DNA of 64,000 nt. Origin: Craterostigma plantagineum. Lineage: Eukaryota; Streptophyta; Magnoliopsida; Lamiales; Linderniaceae. Position 1 is the stretch's first letter; every line of letters begins with the position of its first letter. The notes under the pieces are model-generated. The model was not told the DNA's origin. It saw nothing but the letters and a program-made list of their open reading frames with translations, and made no database searches. The stretch lies in NCBI GenBank assembly GCA_027422505.1, contig JAPQWV010001334.1:31592-95591 (forward strand), given 5' to 3'. Positions 37,461 to 54,827 of this stretch are shown one piece after another. A program made the translations under genes and the position numbers.

Positions 37461-38018
37461 CTCAGATTCTCTTACGACGGCCAAGAACTGAATTTGCCAG
37501 CTCATCAGTACCCTTCCGTATGGGAAAACCCTAACGGAAACGTTAGGGTGGAGAGGACTTCTGAGAGGAACAGACCTCTAATCACGCTGAACGAATTGGC
37601 TGAGATTTCGATCAACGTCGTCCCAGTGAGCAAAGAGGACGACATAGTTCACAGCTATGGGATTCCTTCTGACGATTGCTTCGCTCACTTGGAAGTTCAG
37701 TTTAGGTTTTATGGTCATTCTGATAAGGTCGAGGGCGTTTTGGGAAGGACTTATCGGCTCGATTTTGTGAACCCTGCAAAGCCTGGTGTTGCTATGCCTG
37801 TCGTGGGCGGTGAGGATAAGTATAAGACGTCGTCACTTTTCGGTGCTGATGGTAAGAACTGCGTATTTAAGCCATCTTCATCTTCGTCTTCGAGAGAAGG
37901 AGATGAAGAAGAGAGTGACGATGACAGTAATGTTTTGGCTGAGTCTGTGCAGAGCAGTAGCATTGACTGTGCTTTGAAGTGGAACAATGGCAGTAATGGG
38001 CTCGTTTGCAGGAAATAA
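37461..38018 (+). pseudogene. 5'-truncated root cap gene, copy 3
   Basis: Starts abruptly at the codons for LRFSYDGQELNLPAHQ, equivalent to 28838 in copy 2, and runs in frame to the normal stop. Signal peptide, Cys-rich block and intron are missing, and the sequence before the junction gives an in-frame stop and no ATG. It differs from copy 2 by scattered substitutions (for example EGDEEESDDDSN for EGGEDQESDDDGN). A duplication by-product, probably not expressed as a secreted protein. Confidence 0.9.
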
Positions 38019-38353
38019 TTATGAGCAACTTGCACATCGTAATTTGTTGTTTGCTTTTTCTTTGAATAATGTTGCTGTGTCTTTGATTCATACTTTTGTT
38101 ATAGGGAGGGCATACATACGATTATCCCCCTTTACTCTCTCTCTATTTCCTCGTAGTACTTTCTTGATGTATCATGAGTCTGTCGTCACAATTTAACATC
38201 CAATTGCAAAGTTTACAAAGTTAATAAGTATTGCAAAGTTTACAAAATAGTAACACGTGAGTACGATCATCTCATGTGCTATACATATACGATCTGTCAG
38301 ATTTTTAGTTTCCCAATGGAATCTCTCCTTAATACTTTATTTCCTTAATGTTC

Positions 38354-41432
<3,079 letters not shown>

Positions 41433-42035
41433 AGTTTTGCCGATCGTTTTCTACAAAAGGTGGTTATGATTTTCTTGGCAGTCACAATGTTTGATATAAA
41501 CTTCTTCTTGTCGAGTGATAGAAGACTTGACTTGCTTTGTTTTTATTTGTATCGTCACCACAAGGACTTTTAGTGCTTAGATATTTAGAATAATGATTAG
41601 TTTTGAAATAATCATCACATCCCTTTCGAAGTGCCCGATCTTACAAGCCAACTATGTTGTCGTTTGTCCTTGTTCCATGTTTCGTGACAAATTTAATGTG
41701 ATAATCACATTAAAGGTCGTGATGTATTTCAACGTTTCTCGAATCTGTAGTTTTCAATATTGTTGAAAAGCGAAAAGTCTAGAGTTACATACAGCGACTT
41801 GCTCGATTCAGACGAGTCAAATAAATCCATAATGTTAGGTTCGTGTTTTGAGGTTGAATAAACACTTAGTTTCTTTTCTGTTAGAATCATGTTTTTATCA
41901 TTGGTAAAAGATAATGAAGTCTAAATCTATAAGGAACCTTCAACTCCAACCTCCAAATCGCATCCCACTTGGCAGAGATGGAAATAAATTCTACTCAAAT
42001 ATTTTGTAAAATAAAATTAAGAAAAATAAACGTCC
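41433..42035. other. 5' flank of kinase B
   Basis: Duplicate of 32836-33443, the promoter side of kinase A, with few differences. Confidence 0.6.
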
Positions 42036-42038
42036 TAA

Positions 42039-42587
42039 GAATATCTCCAACACACCGAATAAAAATACAGGTCATATTACACAATAATAGAGTTGTTACA
42101 GTGCTTTTACTCCAACCCATAAACTCTATTTCTACATTAGTTTTCATTCCAACCAATTAACTCTATTATTACACTAAAAATCAAATTCATATATATTACT
42201 ATCATAATTGACTTATTAAACTTTATTATATAAATAAAAAAGTCAATGTATTTTAATTATTAATATTCAAAAATTAAGTAAATGATAAAATTAGCATATT
42301 ATTTAAGTTTAATTTTATTATATTAAATAAAATTATATTATTTTTTATTTTATTTGTATTATAATAGTGTATCAAATATTTAAATATAATAAAATATGTA
42401 TTATTAAAATAAATATAATAAATAGAAATTGAAACTCTATTTTTGTGTTAAAAATTGTGCGTACTCTAGATCTGGAGTTTCTCTGCTGATCAACACAATA
42501 TTTGTGTTAAATATAGAGTCCCATTGGAATAGAATGGTACTCTTATTTTGTGTTTTACACAAAACTAAAGTACCTGTTGGAGATGCC
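42039..42587. mobile_element. Tourist-like (PIF/Harbinger) MITE, copy 2
   Basis: 549 bp, termini gaatatctccaac and gttggagatgcc, flanked by TAA on both sides (42036-42038 and 42588-42590). Interior is the reverse complement of the copy at 16904-17383. It sits at the edge of the duplicated copia LTR, within the sequence that is the CTAAA target duplication in unit A, so it inserted after that element. Confidence 0.82.
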
Positions 42588-42591
42588 TAAA

Positions 42592-43599
42592 TGATGAGAT
42601 CCTGCCTACCACCAACGCTAGAAGCCAGATATAATAAAATAATATTATGAATACTTTATTATAATATAATTTTATATATATCATAAATTAATGGACGGTT
42701 CATCTTAAAGAGCAACACGACGGGTTTATGGCCACCGATTTCGAGGTCCATAAGAGCTGACGATGTATATAAATAGGCCTCATTGTTCAATTGTAAAAAA
42801 CATCCCAAGCAAAGAGAGAGCTCAGTGAGTGTAGAGAGTGAGTGGAATTTTACTGGATAGTTGGAATAAGTACAAATACATTACACGGTTGGGTAAGCGA
42901 TCTCTGGTTTAGGATTAAACACGAGCGTTAATTTGTTAGGTGTAATATTCTCAAAGCTGGTGTTCTCCACGTTGGTATGCGGTATTGGCCACGTAAAAAA
43001 TCTCGTGTTCTCTGTCAGCGTCATTTCGGTTTTATATTGTCTAGATAAAATTGTCGCGGGTCCAAAATCAACCTTCCGCTGGGCTCGAAATATTTTGCTC
43101 AACCCCAACAAGTGGTATCAGAGCCATGCTTAATTGATATTCTGATTATCTCTGTGGTTACAGCTTTGTGTGATCTTCCAAGCTGTTGAATCTCTACAAA
43201 GATAATGGCGACGGAATTTGCACATAAATCTAATATCATTGAGCCAGTTAGATTCAAAGGCCTATGAGAGTTTTGTAGCAGGGAAAGTCTGTAAAATCAC
43301 ATGTGGCTGAAAAGTCCTACTGAAAGGAGAAGAGCGTGGAGATTTGTATCGTATGGATGAGAGTATGGTACATAATACTCTGACTTTGACGGGTTCACGA
43401 AAATCGCGCGCGCGTGGTGGAGAGGCAGACGATAGTGAGAAACGAAGTCATATTAGAGAAGAGGTTGCATCGAAATCCCTCTTCAGAATCGACCGGTAGA
43501 GTCAGTTCTGCATCTGCAAATAGGAGCAAAAATTTTTCGGATTTCCCGATTGTCCTTGTAGCTCGGATCGGAATAGTAATACATATTGACACGATAGTG
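42592..43599 (+). mobile_element. Truncated copia element (5' LTR, primer-binding site, fragment)
   Basis: LTR 42592-43110 is closely similar to 33449-33963, then tggtatcagagcc at 43113. A large internal deletion at about 43207 joins the leader to the pre-integrase end (gagccagttagattcaaag) that in the complete copy lies near 34693. The element stops at 43599, where it is fused to root-cap 3' flank sequence. No 3' LTR. Confidence 0.82.
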
Positions 43600-43962
43600 G
43601 TAATTTGTTGTTTGCTTTTTCTTTGAATAATGTTGCTGTCTTCGATTCATACTTTTGTTATAGGGAGAGTGTACGATGATCTCCCTTTACTATCTCTCTA
43701 TTTCCGCATTGACTTTCTTGATGTATCATGAGTCTGTCGTCACAATTTAATATCATTTGAAAGCAATCAACTTGTCCGACTTTGGATAGGGTTTGACTTC
43801 TTCCCAACACATCCAATTGCAAAGTTTACAAAGTTAACAAGTATTGCAAAGTTTACAAAATAGTAACACGTGAGTACGATCATCTCATGTGCTATACATA
43901 TACGGTCTGTCAGATTTTTACCCAATGGAATCTCTCCTTAATACTTTCTTTCCTTAATGTTC
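43600..43962. other. Root cap 3' flank remnant at the unit B/C junction
   Basis: Begins abruptly with gtaatttgttgtttgctttt, the sequence 3' of the root cap stop codon in units A and B, with about 60 bp extra near 43750-43810. No root cap coding sequence remains in unit C. Confidence 0.75.
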
Positions 43963-47034
<3,072 letters not shown>

Positions 47035-47664
47035 AGTTTTGCCGATCGTTTTCGACAAAAGGTGGTTCTGATTTCCTTGGCAGTCACAATGTTTGATATA
47101 AAATTTTTGACGAGTGATTTTGGTCATTGGAAGGACTAGAAGATTTGACTTGCTTTGTTTTTATTTGTAACGTCACACGGACTTCTAGTGCTTAGATATT
47201 TAGAATAATGATTAGTTTTGAAATATTGTTATAATTATGAGTCGTCAGTCATCACTCGCCCTTTCGAAGTGCCCCTCTTACAAGCCAACTGTGTGTTGTC
47301 GTTTGTCCGTGTTCCATGTTCGTGACAAATATAATGTGAAAATCACATTAAAGGTCGTCATGTGATTTCAACCTTTCTCGAATGTGTACTTTTCAATATT
47401 GTTGAAAAGCAAAAAGTCGTCAGTTACATGCAGCGACTTGCTCTCCAGACAAGTCAAGTAAGTCCATAATGTTAGGTTCGTGTTTAGAGGTCGAATAAAC
47501 ACTTAATTTTCTTTTATGTTAGGATCATGTTTTTATCATTGGTATACATATTATATTGTAAAGATAATAAAGTCTAAATCTATGAGGAACCTTCAACCTC
47601 CAAACCGAACCCCACTTGGCAAAGATGGAATCGGTTTTCTACTCAAAACATTTTACAAAATAAA
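47035..47664. other. 5' flank of kinase C
   Basis: Diverged version of the kinase A and B promoter-side sequence, ending at a MITE insertion. Confidence 0.55.
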
Positions 47665-48138
47665 GGGCGAACGATATTTAAGTCCCCAAGTCTCAGGCAT
47701 GGGGGCGTTTTTAGTCTCCATGTTCCGAGGTGCCACTTTGAATCCCCAATAATTTGGACGATTTTGGTATCTCAATTAATTAATCTCAATTTAGATAAAA
47801 CCTCATAACACATCTTCTTCTTCGATTTAAACGCACATGAACACCATTCTACATTATATTTAGGAAATGATCGACATCCTTGAAAATGAGTTAAATGTGA
47901 TACGTAATGATGTTCACGTGCGTTTTAGTTGAAGAAGATGGGGAGTCATGAGGTGTTAAGTCAAGTTAAGGAGATCGTGTGCTCTCATTTGTTAAATTTC
48001 ATCTAAATTAGTGATTACGTTAATCGGAGGACCAAAACGGCCCAAAATCGGTAAGATTAGAGACTATGGCACTTCAGAACATGGGATAAAAAACGCCCAC
48101 GTCCCAAACATCGGGGACTAAAAATGTCGTTCTCCCCC
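47665..48138. mobile_element. MITE with long inverted ends (Mutator-like?)
   Basis: Left end gggcgaacgatatttaagtc..gggggcgttttt is inverted at the right end (aaaaacgccc..gggactaaaaatgtcgttctccccc), arms about 48 bp. AT-rich short direct repeats (aaaataaa / taaataag) flank it, and the uninterrupted equivalent in unit A (gtaaaataaaattaagaaaaag) shows the empty site. Superfamily is uncertain. Confidence 0.7.
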
Positions 48139-48379
48139 TAAATAAGTTAAGAAAAAGAAACTTCTTAAATTCATATACTATCAAGAAACCAAAAACTCTT
48201 CTCAAACTGGAAATCGGTTTCAGTTTTGTGCCAAGATACAAGCACAAAATATCCCTAGCAATAAAGAAGCCATAACACAGCAAAAGATCTCCCAAACAAG
48301 AGATCTGCATCAGCAAAGGAGACAAAAGATTACTGAAACCATAATAAGTCCCACAAATAAAAAGAAAATCGCAGCAGTA
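48139..48379. other. B3 gene 1 downstream flank
   Basis: Contains the empty site of the copia insertion (gaaacttcttaaattcatat) and the sequence duplicated at 37341-37460. No gene. Confidence 0.6.
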
Positions 48380-49889
48380 CTACACGTTATACTGTTGGAG
48401 GTCTCTTGCACGGATGATGGTGACCTTAATCTTAGGTTCATTGTCTTCAGCCATCACAGGTAAGAACTCCATAATACATTTATCCTTCTCCTTAACGTCG
48501 TTGTCCTTGCAGAATTTGCTCCAACCATGAATGTAGTAAATCCTCCATTTTTCCATATAGAACGCGTCGCCTTAAACTTCCTACCACTTTGGTCCACAAG
48601 CCATATCTCGATTGGGAGTTCAACGTGAACACGTTTCACCATATCCATTGGGATGTACTGTGGTCCAGAAGTTAAAAAAAAAATGGTTCGACATATCATG
48701 CACTGTGTAAAGGTAAAGGATCGTATAACAACTACTTAAATGAATAAAAAAGAGCGTACCAATTCATGCTTTCTGTGCACTCCAATTGCGGTTACAAAAT
48801 AAGGGTTCAGAGGTTGAACAGCTAGTCCAGCTGAATATATCTAGTCCATACAAGTCATCAATTCTTTTGCGTCTTTTTGGTCCACAGCAAGCGCTTCGGC
48901 TATAGAATAAAAGTAATATCGATTCTGGAATAATGTAATACATTGAAAATGGTTATGATAAGCGATGAATATTTACCTTCTTCTTCTTCAACCCCTTGTT
49001 GTTCTTTGTAATCCCCTAACTCGAGGACATAATCCTTATCAGCTTCGTCATCACTGTCATCTCTTCATGACATTCCATATCATCATCTCTCTCTACCTCA
49101 ATATCGCAGCCCTCCTTACCTTTACGCCGATCCACAATTTTTTTCGGTTCGACATTATTTCTGGCGAAGTATTGAGGTCAATGGCCATATTATCACCTTC
49201 ACCACCAATGTGATTCTCCTCATCACATTCGATATTATTGTCTCCGTCAATCTCACTGTTGTTTCGCTCATTAGCTTCAGCAACAATTCTTTCACTTTCT
49301 TTGCCTGGCAAAATATTTAGGTCAAAATGTAACGCTTGATTTTGCTCACAAGAATTGAAGTCAAGGGCGAGAACACATTGGATATCATTACTAACATTGA
49401 GGTTAAGGATTCATACCTTGGCAATTCTCAGGAGCATTGACCAACATCAAACCTTGATTATTCTCACAATCCCCACTCTTACGGTTAGTGTTTTGGCTAT
49501 TCTGACAAATATTTGGGTCAATGGCTATAGCTTGGTTGTTCTTGTAAGAAGGGAGGCCAGAGGTTATAACTTGGTTATCCATACAACCATTGAGGTTTGG
49601 GGATATAGCTTGATTAGTCTCACTAGGATTAAGTGCCGACACTGTACTTAGGGTTTTTTCGGAAGCACTAACAAGGTCAAGGATCGTAACATTGAACAAA
49701 CCCTCGCTAACATAGTAAAACAGTAAACAATCTCCTTCCTCCAATGAGTTATCATCCTGAATTTAACCCATCCTTCAGTGAAAAAATAACTTTGGTCGTC
49801 ACACATTTCCATCTTCAGGTTCCATTGATTACCGTGCTTATTCTCAGAATCACATGTTATAGATATATCTCTTCGGTGTAAGGAAGCAT
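48380..49889 (-). pseudogene. REM-like two-B3-domain gene 1, 5'-truncated and frame-broken
   Basis: Reads from 49889 down to a stop at 48380. First B3 fragment: NKHGNQWNLKMEMCDDQSYFF, TEGWVKF. A linker follows with degenerate repeats of the type ENNQG/NNQAIA and acid-rich segments (NNIECDEENHIGGEGD). The second B3 domain has QYIPMDMVKRVHVELPIEIW, LVDQSGRKFKATRSIWKNG, and ends FLPVMAEDNEPKIKVTII. Such REM-type B3 proteins are putative DNA-binding factors, often in reproductive tissue. Breaks: an in-frame TAA in the first B3 piece, a missing base near 49742, and a missing C near 48546 (cctccattttt, versus cctcccattttt in gene 2). No counterpart of gene 2 exon 1 was found upstream. Confidence 0.72.
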
Positions 49890-50584
49890 CTGCAAAAACA
49901 CAAGAAAGAATGATATGGAAGAACTGTTTCGTCATAATCAATTCTTAAAGCAACAACTAAGAAATATACAGATCCAATCAAACATTACATTAAAACATAA
50001 TCTTGCTGAAATTCCTTCACACAACTTAATTGATATGAGAGAACTGATTTCATCATAGTCAATTCTTAAAGCAAAAAAAATGAAAATTACAAATTAGTTG
50101 AGTTCATTCACTAATCTTGCCTGGTTTCATTCTGAAAAAATAATTGATTGCATGAAAATATAACCAAGAAGAATGAGAAAATCCTCATTAACATTCTTTC
50201 TATACCTAAAATTAATTACGGCGAACGCCTGATTTCATTCTGAATGGCAGCATGAAAATAACCAGAAAATAATGAAAAATCCTCATTAACAGATTATTTT
50301 GCTTGGCTAAAAGTATTTACGGCCGAGTGCAAAAAGCGGTTGAAATCCTTGTCTCATGATCCCTGTCCCATTTCCTGTTCCACTCCTTTAAAATTGATTT
50401 TAATGATTATCGGAAAATATATGATATGGATATCAAATCGATCATCATAAAGCAAGGAATAAATTGAATGTGTTTATTTATTTTTATCATTATAAATTTC
50501 ATGAAATAACGACGATTTTATGATTTGGTGGACTATAGGATTAAAAGAATTAATAAATATAAATTTTGTGAATGGTCGGATTTA
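49890..50584. other. Former 5' part of B3 gene 1
   Basis: Intron-like AT-rich sequence with patches similar to 53300-53600 in gene 2 (ttccttcacaca.cttaattgatat). No first exon is visible. Confidence 0.45.
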
Positions 50585-50972
50585 GGGATGGCAGTGGAGC
50601 GGGGATTCCCCGTCCCTGCGGAGATCCGCCCCGAATGGGGCGGGAAATCCCCGAGTTTTTAACCCGCGGGGCGGGGACAGGGAATGATTTTCCCGCGGGG
50701 ATCCCCGCCCCCCTTCTATATATATATATATTATAATATTAAATTATAATTTAAATAATATAAAAATAATATTACATATAGATTAAATAATATTAAATAA
50801 TACAAATAATTTATAAAACTATAATTTTATATAAAATTTATAACGAAACTATAATTAAATTTATATATTATATTTAAAATATTAATTTTTTTTAAAAAAA
50901 TTGAATCCCCGCGGGGATCCGGCGGGGACGGGGACAATTTTGTCCCGGAAAGCCTCGGGGGGGGAGACGGGA
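50585..50972. mobile_element. GC-ended, AT-cored inverted element
   Basis: Two strongly GC-rich ends (gcggggattccccg, gccccgaatggggcggg, and ccccgcggggatccggcggg) surround about 180 bp of almost pure A+T. The ends are mutually complementary and contain nested palindromes, suggesting a foldback non-autonomous element between the B3 gene 1 body and its ancestral promoter. Family not recognised. Confidence 0.5.
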
Positions 50973-51845
50973 TTATTTCCGATGTGGGACTCAAATGACT
51001 TGAAATTGCGTTGCAACGTGGCGGATAAATTATTCCGTATCGATATAATTTACTTTTTCATTTTTTAAAGTACTCATTAGCTTCAAAATCAGACTATTGA
51101 TTGAACTTTACGTCCCAGGATCATAAATACTTCTCTTTCCAGCAAGAAACTTTACATAGGCGGCATGTAATAAGAGTCAACTAAGGTTTAAAAGTTTGGT
51201 CATAGCATGTGATATGATGTAAAATGCTCGAGAAAAATGGCAAAAGAAAAATATATCGTCCGCGTTGGGCAATTGTTGGAGCAGGTTTTGTGAAATGGCA
51301 AAATCTGTTTTTTTTCCTCCTTGTATCATCATATATTCATAACTATATACGCTTGTATCTATTAGGAAATTTCTTGATTTTTAGAAAAAATTCCAACTAC
51401 ACGCCTCTATATGCAGGCGCTTTACAGAAAGTAGTATTTCGAGTTTTGTTTGCCTAGTGCATTAATTCCAACTATGTTTCAAATGATAAAAGAAAGTATA
51501 AAAATGTAAATGAGTACCAAACACTGAAAATGCAATAATATTTAGAAATTCATACTGGCTTTTATACGGACCATAAATAACACTAGCAACGTCCTAAAAT
51601 CATAACACTATCAAAACCAGAAAAGAAAACATATTCAAAGTCATGCTGGAAATGAGTTTTGTGCCAAATAGAAACACAACAAGTATCTCTAAGATAAAGA
51701 CTGAAAAACACAACAAAGATGTCCAAACAAACTGCGAATGAGTTATGTATCAGCAAAGGACACACATTCGAGATCGAAATATTAGTCTCACAAATAATGA
51801 AACAGTCGCATAGCAACGATGATTCCATATGGAGATGTTACACAT
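50973..51845. other. Old promoter of B3 gene 1 and 3' flank of B3 gene 2
   Basis: Begins with gatgtgggactcaaa..cgtggc.gataaa, repeated at 53945-53990 upstream of gene 2, so it is a duplicated promoter segment. The part 51590-51760 resembles the gene 1 downstream flank. Confidence 0.5.
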
Positions 51846-53830
51846 TCAAACCTTCGAGGGGTCGCTAGAACGGATGATAGTGACGTTAATCTTAGGTTCG
51901 TTATCCTCAACAGTCACGGGCATGAACTCCATAATACACTGATCTTTCTCCTTAATGTCGTTGTCCCTGCAAAATTTACTCCAACCATCAATGTAGTAAG
52001 TCCTCCCATTTTTCCATATAGAACGCGTCGCCTTAAACTTACGACCACTTTGGTCCACAAGCCATATCTCGATTGGGAGTTCAACGTGAATACGTTTCAC
52101 AATATCCATTGGGATGTACTGTGATTGAAATAAAACGACAAAATTATGGCGCCGCAAAAGCATTGTAGTGTGTAACGATAAAGGATCACAATAAATAAAT
52201 AATAAACAAAGACGCACTAGTTCGTGCTTTCTCTGAACTCCAATTCCAGTTACAAAGTAAGGGTTTAGAGGCTGAACTGCTAATCCAGCTTTGAAAATAT
52301 GTAGTCCATACAGATCAGTAATTCTCTTTCGTCTGCGCTTCCTTTCAGCAGCGGGAGCTTCAGCTAGAGAATAAAAGTATTAATGATTGCAGAATTGTGT
52401 ATAATACAACTAAAGAAAATGAAAGATCTATGGTGTGATAAATATGCAATGAATATTACCTCCTTCTTCTTCAACCTCATGTTGGTCGTTGTCATCCCCT
52501 AACTCGGGGACATAATCCCTATCATCTTCGTCATCACATGTCATCTCTTCATCATATTCCATGTCATCTCTCTCCACCTCAACATTGCTTCGCTCCTTAC
52601 CTTTGCGTCGATCCACAACTTGTTGAGGTTCAACGTTTCTTTCTGGCAAAGTATTGAGGTGACTGGCTAAATCACCTTCACCGCCAATGCTATTTTCTTC
52701 ATCACATTCCATATTATTGTCTGCTAAAGCACTGAGGTCAAAAGCTACGCCTCGATTGTTCTCACAAAAATTGAAGTCAAGGGCAACACCTCGGTTATCA
52801 TTACAAACATTGAGGTTAGGATCATACCTGGTTATCCTCAGGAGCACTGAGGTCCAAGCCCAGACTTTGGCCATTCTCAGAATCATTAAGGTCCAACATC
52901 ATTCTTTGGTTACTCACACAATCAGCATTCTACCATTGGTGTTTGGTTATTCTCACAATCAGTGAGATTAAGGGCTTGGTAACCTTCAAAGGCATTAAGG
53001 TTAGGGGGTAGCTTGATTAGTCTCAAAAGGATTAAGGCCTGACGCCATACTTAGGGTTTTTCGGAAGCACTAATAAGGTCAAGGATCGTAACATTGAACA
53101 AGCCCTCGCCAACATAGTTGAACACTAAACAATCTCCTCCTCCAATGAATTATCATCCCTAAATTTGACCCATCCTTCAGTGAAAAAGTAACTTGGGTCA
53201 TCACACATTTCCATCTTCAGGTTCCATTCGTTACCGTGCTTATTTCTCACCATGACATGCTGTGGATATATCTCTTCGGTGTAAGGAAGCATCTGCAAAC
53301 ACGAGAAAAAATGATAAAGAACTGTTTTCTTCATAATCAATTCTTAAAGCAAACAATAAACGAGAAACACAGATCCAATCAAATATTACATTAAAACATT
53401 AATCTGGTGAAATTCCTTCACACAAATTAATTGATATCATGAAAAGGACTATAAACAATGACCAAATCATTAACGTAACTGAGAATCCTTCACACAAATT
53501 AACTGATATCATGAAAAGAACTATATATAAACATGAGAAATCATTAACATAATTATTTTTGTCTGTCAATCCCAAAATTTATTTCGGAAAACTAACACAA
53601 AAAGGACTCGCAAAGTAAATAAGCGGAATTAAGTCGCAGTAGCAAGAGCAACTATGAAAATGATATAAAACAAAAATAAAATTAAATTTATAAATATCAT
53701 CAAGAAACTGAATACCAAAATAAATCTAACAAAAGTCAAACAAAGCCATACCATAGACTGAGAGCTAGCTACCTTGGAAGGAAAAATTTGAAGAATTTTG
53801 GAGGTACCTCATAATCGAATCGCTTTCTCA
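51846..53830 (-). pseudogene. REM-like two-B3-domain gene 2 (frame breaks)
   Basis: A probable exon 1 (53772-53830, MRKRFDYEVPPKFFKFFLP) gives the first strand of a B3 domain; the exon from 53292 continues EIYPQHVMVRNKHGNEWNLKM, DDPSYFFTEGWVKF. The linker has Asn-rich repeats (DNRGVALDFNFCENNRGVAF) and strongly acidic runs (MEYDEEMTCDDEDDRDY). The C-terminal B3 domain is complete: LAVQPLNPYFVTGIGV, QYIPMDIVKRIHVELPIEIW, SIWKNGRTYYIDGWSKFC, KEKDQCIMEFMPV, KINVTIIRSSD. Relative to gene 1, single bases are missing in the LEEGDC region (about 53130) and the ASEKTLS region (about 53062), and the exon 1/2 junction is out of phase by what looks like one lost A. These may be assembly errors; otherwise it is a pseudogene with an intact second B3 domain. 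Confidence 0.68.
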
Positions 53831-54202
53831 TGATAATTTAATTTATGCAAGAGAGATAACATATATTTCTTTAACTCTTGTTTTCAGCACTGTAAAACGT
53901 CACTTATGTATATCATGAGAGAGAATGACTCCACTTTTTTTTTCGATGTGGGACTCAAAAAATCCCGTCGCCACGTGGCAGATAAAGTTTATTTTGTATC
54001 AGAATAATAATTTACTTTATTTTACTGAAGTCATTATCTACAAAATCTCATTAGTAATTAATTGAATTCAGTAGAAGATTAAGAATATTACTTAACCAAG
54101 AATCACATTAATTGTAATATATTTCACGAACGATCCCATAATTAATATACCAACTAAGAATACACAACAGTAACAATTTTAGACAAGACACTTCCTGTTA
54201 CA
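53831..54202. other. Promoter region of B3 gene 2
   Basis: AT-rich; contains the duplicated segment gatgtgggactcaaa..gccacgtggcagataaa (53945-53990), which includes a G-box-like ccacgtgg. Confidence 0.45.
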
Positions 54203-54827
54203 ACAGTGGAAACTCTATAAATTAATATACCCCGGACAACCAAAATTATTAATTAAAAGAGTTATTAATTAATCGACAATATATTAATATTTTATTAATT
54301 TATAGTGCAATATTTGATTACCATTCAAAATTTCCAAACATCAAATAACATTCAACCTCCTAAGTCCCCTTAATGTACCGAGGAACAGATTATTGAGAGT
54401 GTTATTGAGCTGATGAAGACGATGAGAAGATGATGCTGAAAGTTCTACCATGGAGTCCTCTTCGTGAAACGATGTATAAAAGCGGAGATCACATTGAATA
54501 ATTTCTTGTTAACCTATGAGAAAACCAATGTCAGAACTTCTTACAATGATAAGAACAATTAGAGATGAAATCCAAGGGAAAAATTAATTTCAACGAAACA
54601 ACTGACAATTGAGCCATTTTCGAGAATATTAGTTCATGTAATATGGAATGTTTTATGGAATTATTAATTTATAGTATGAGATCTATAGAAATCATCAAAA
54701 GTGTATTATCTTATAATTTAGCGAATTATTAATTTTAGTACGTTATCCCCGAGTCGGGACCGGCCAAAAAATATTATATTAAAGAGTTTATTAAATTATC
54801 GAGTATTAATTTATAGAGTTCTACTGT
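54203..54827. mobile_element. Non-autonomous TIR element
   Basis: Left acagtggaaactctataaat and right atttatagagttctactgt are near-perfect inverted ends of about 25 bp. Subterminal sequences also mirror each other (ccccgga / atccccgagtcggg). It is 625 bp, AT-rich and non-coding. Target duplication not identified; superfamily uncertain. Confidence 0.6.

Noticed and set aside
37494..38018. Stand-alone 174-residue root cap gene
   Set aside because: The apparent start is a TTG and the sequence enters the frame at a duplication join with no ATG or signal peptide, so it is a truncated copy.
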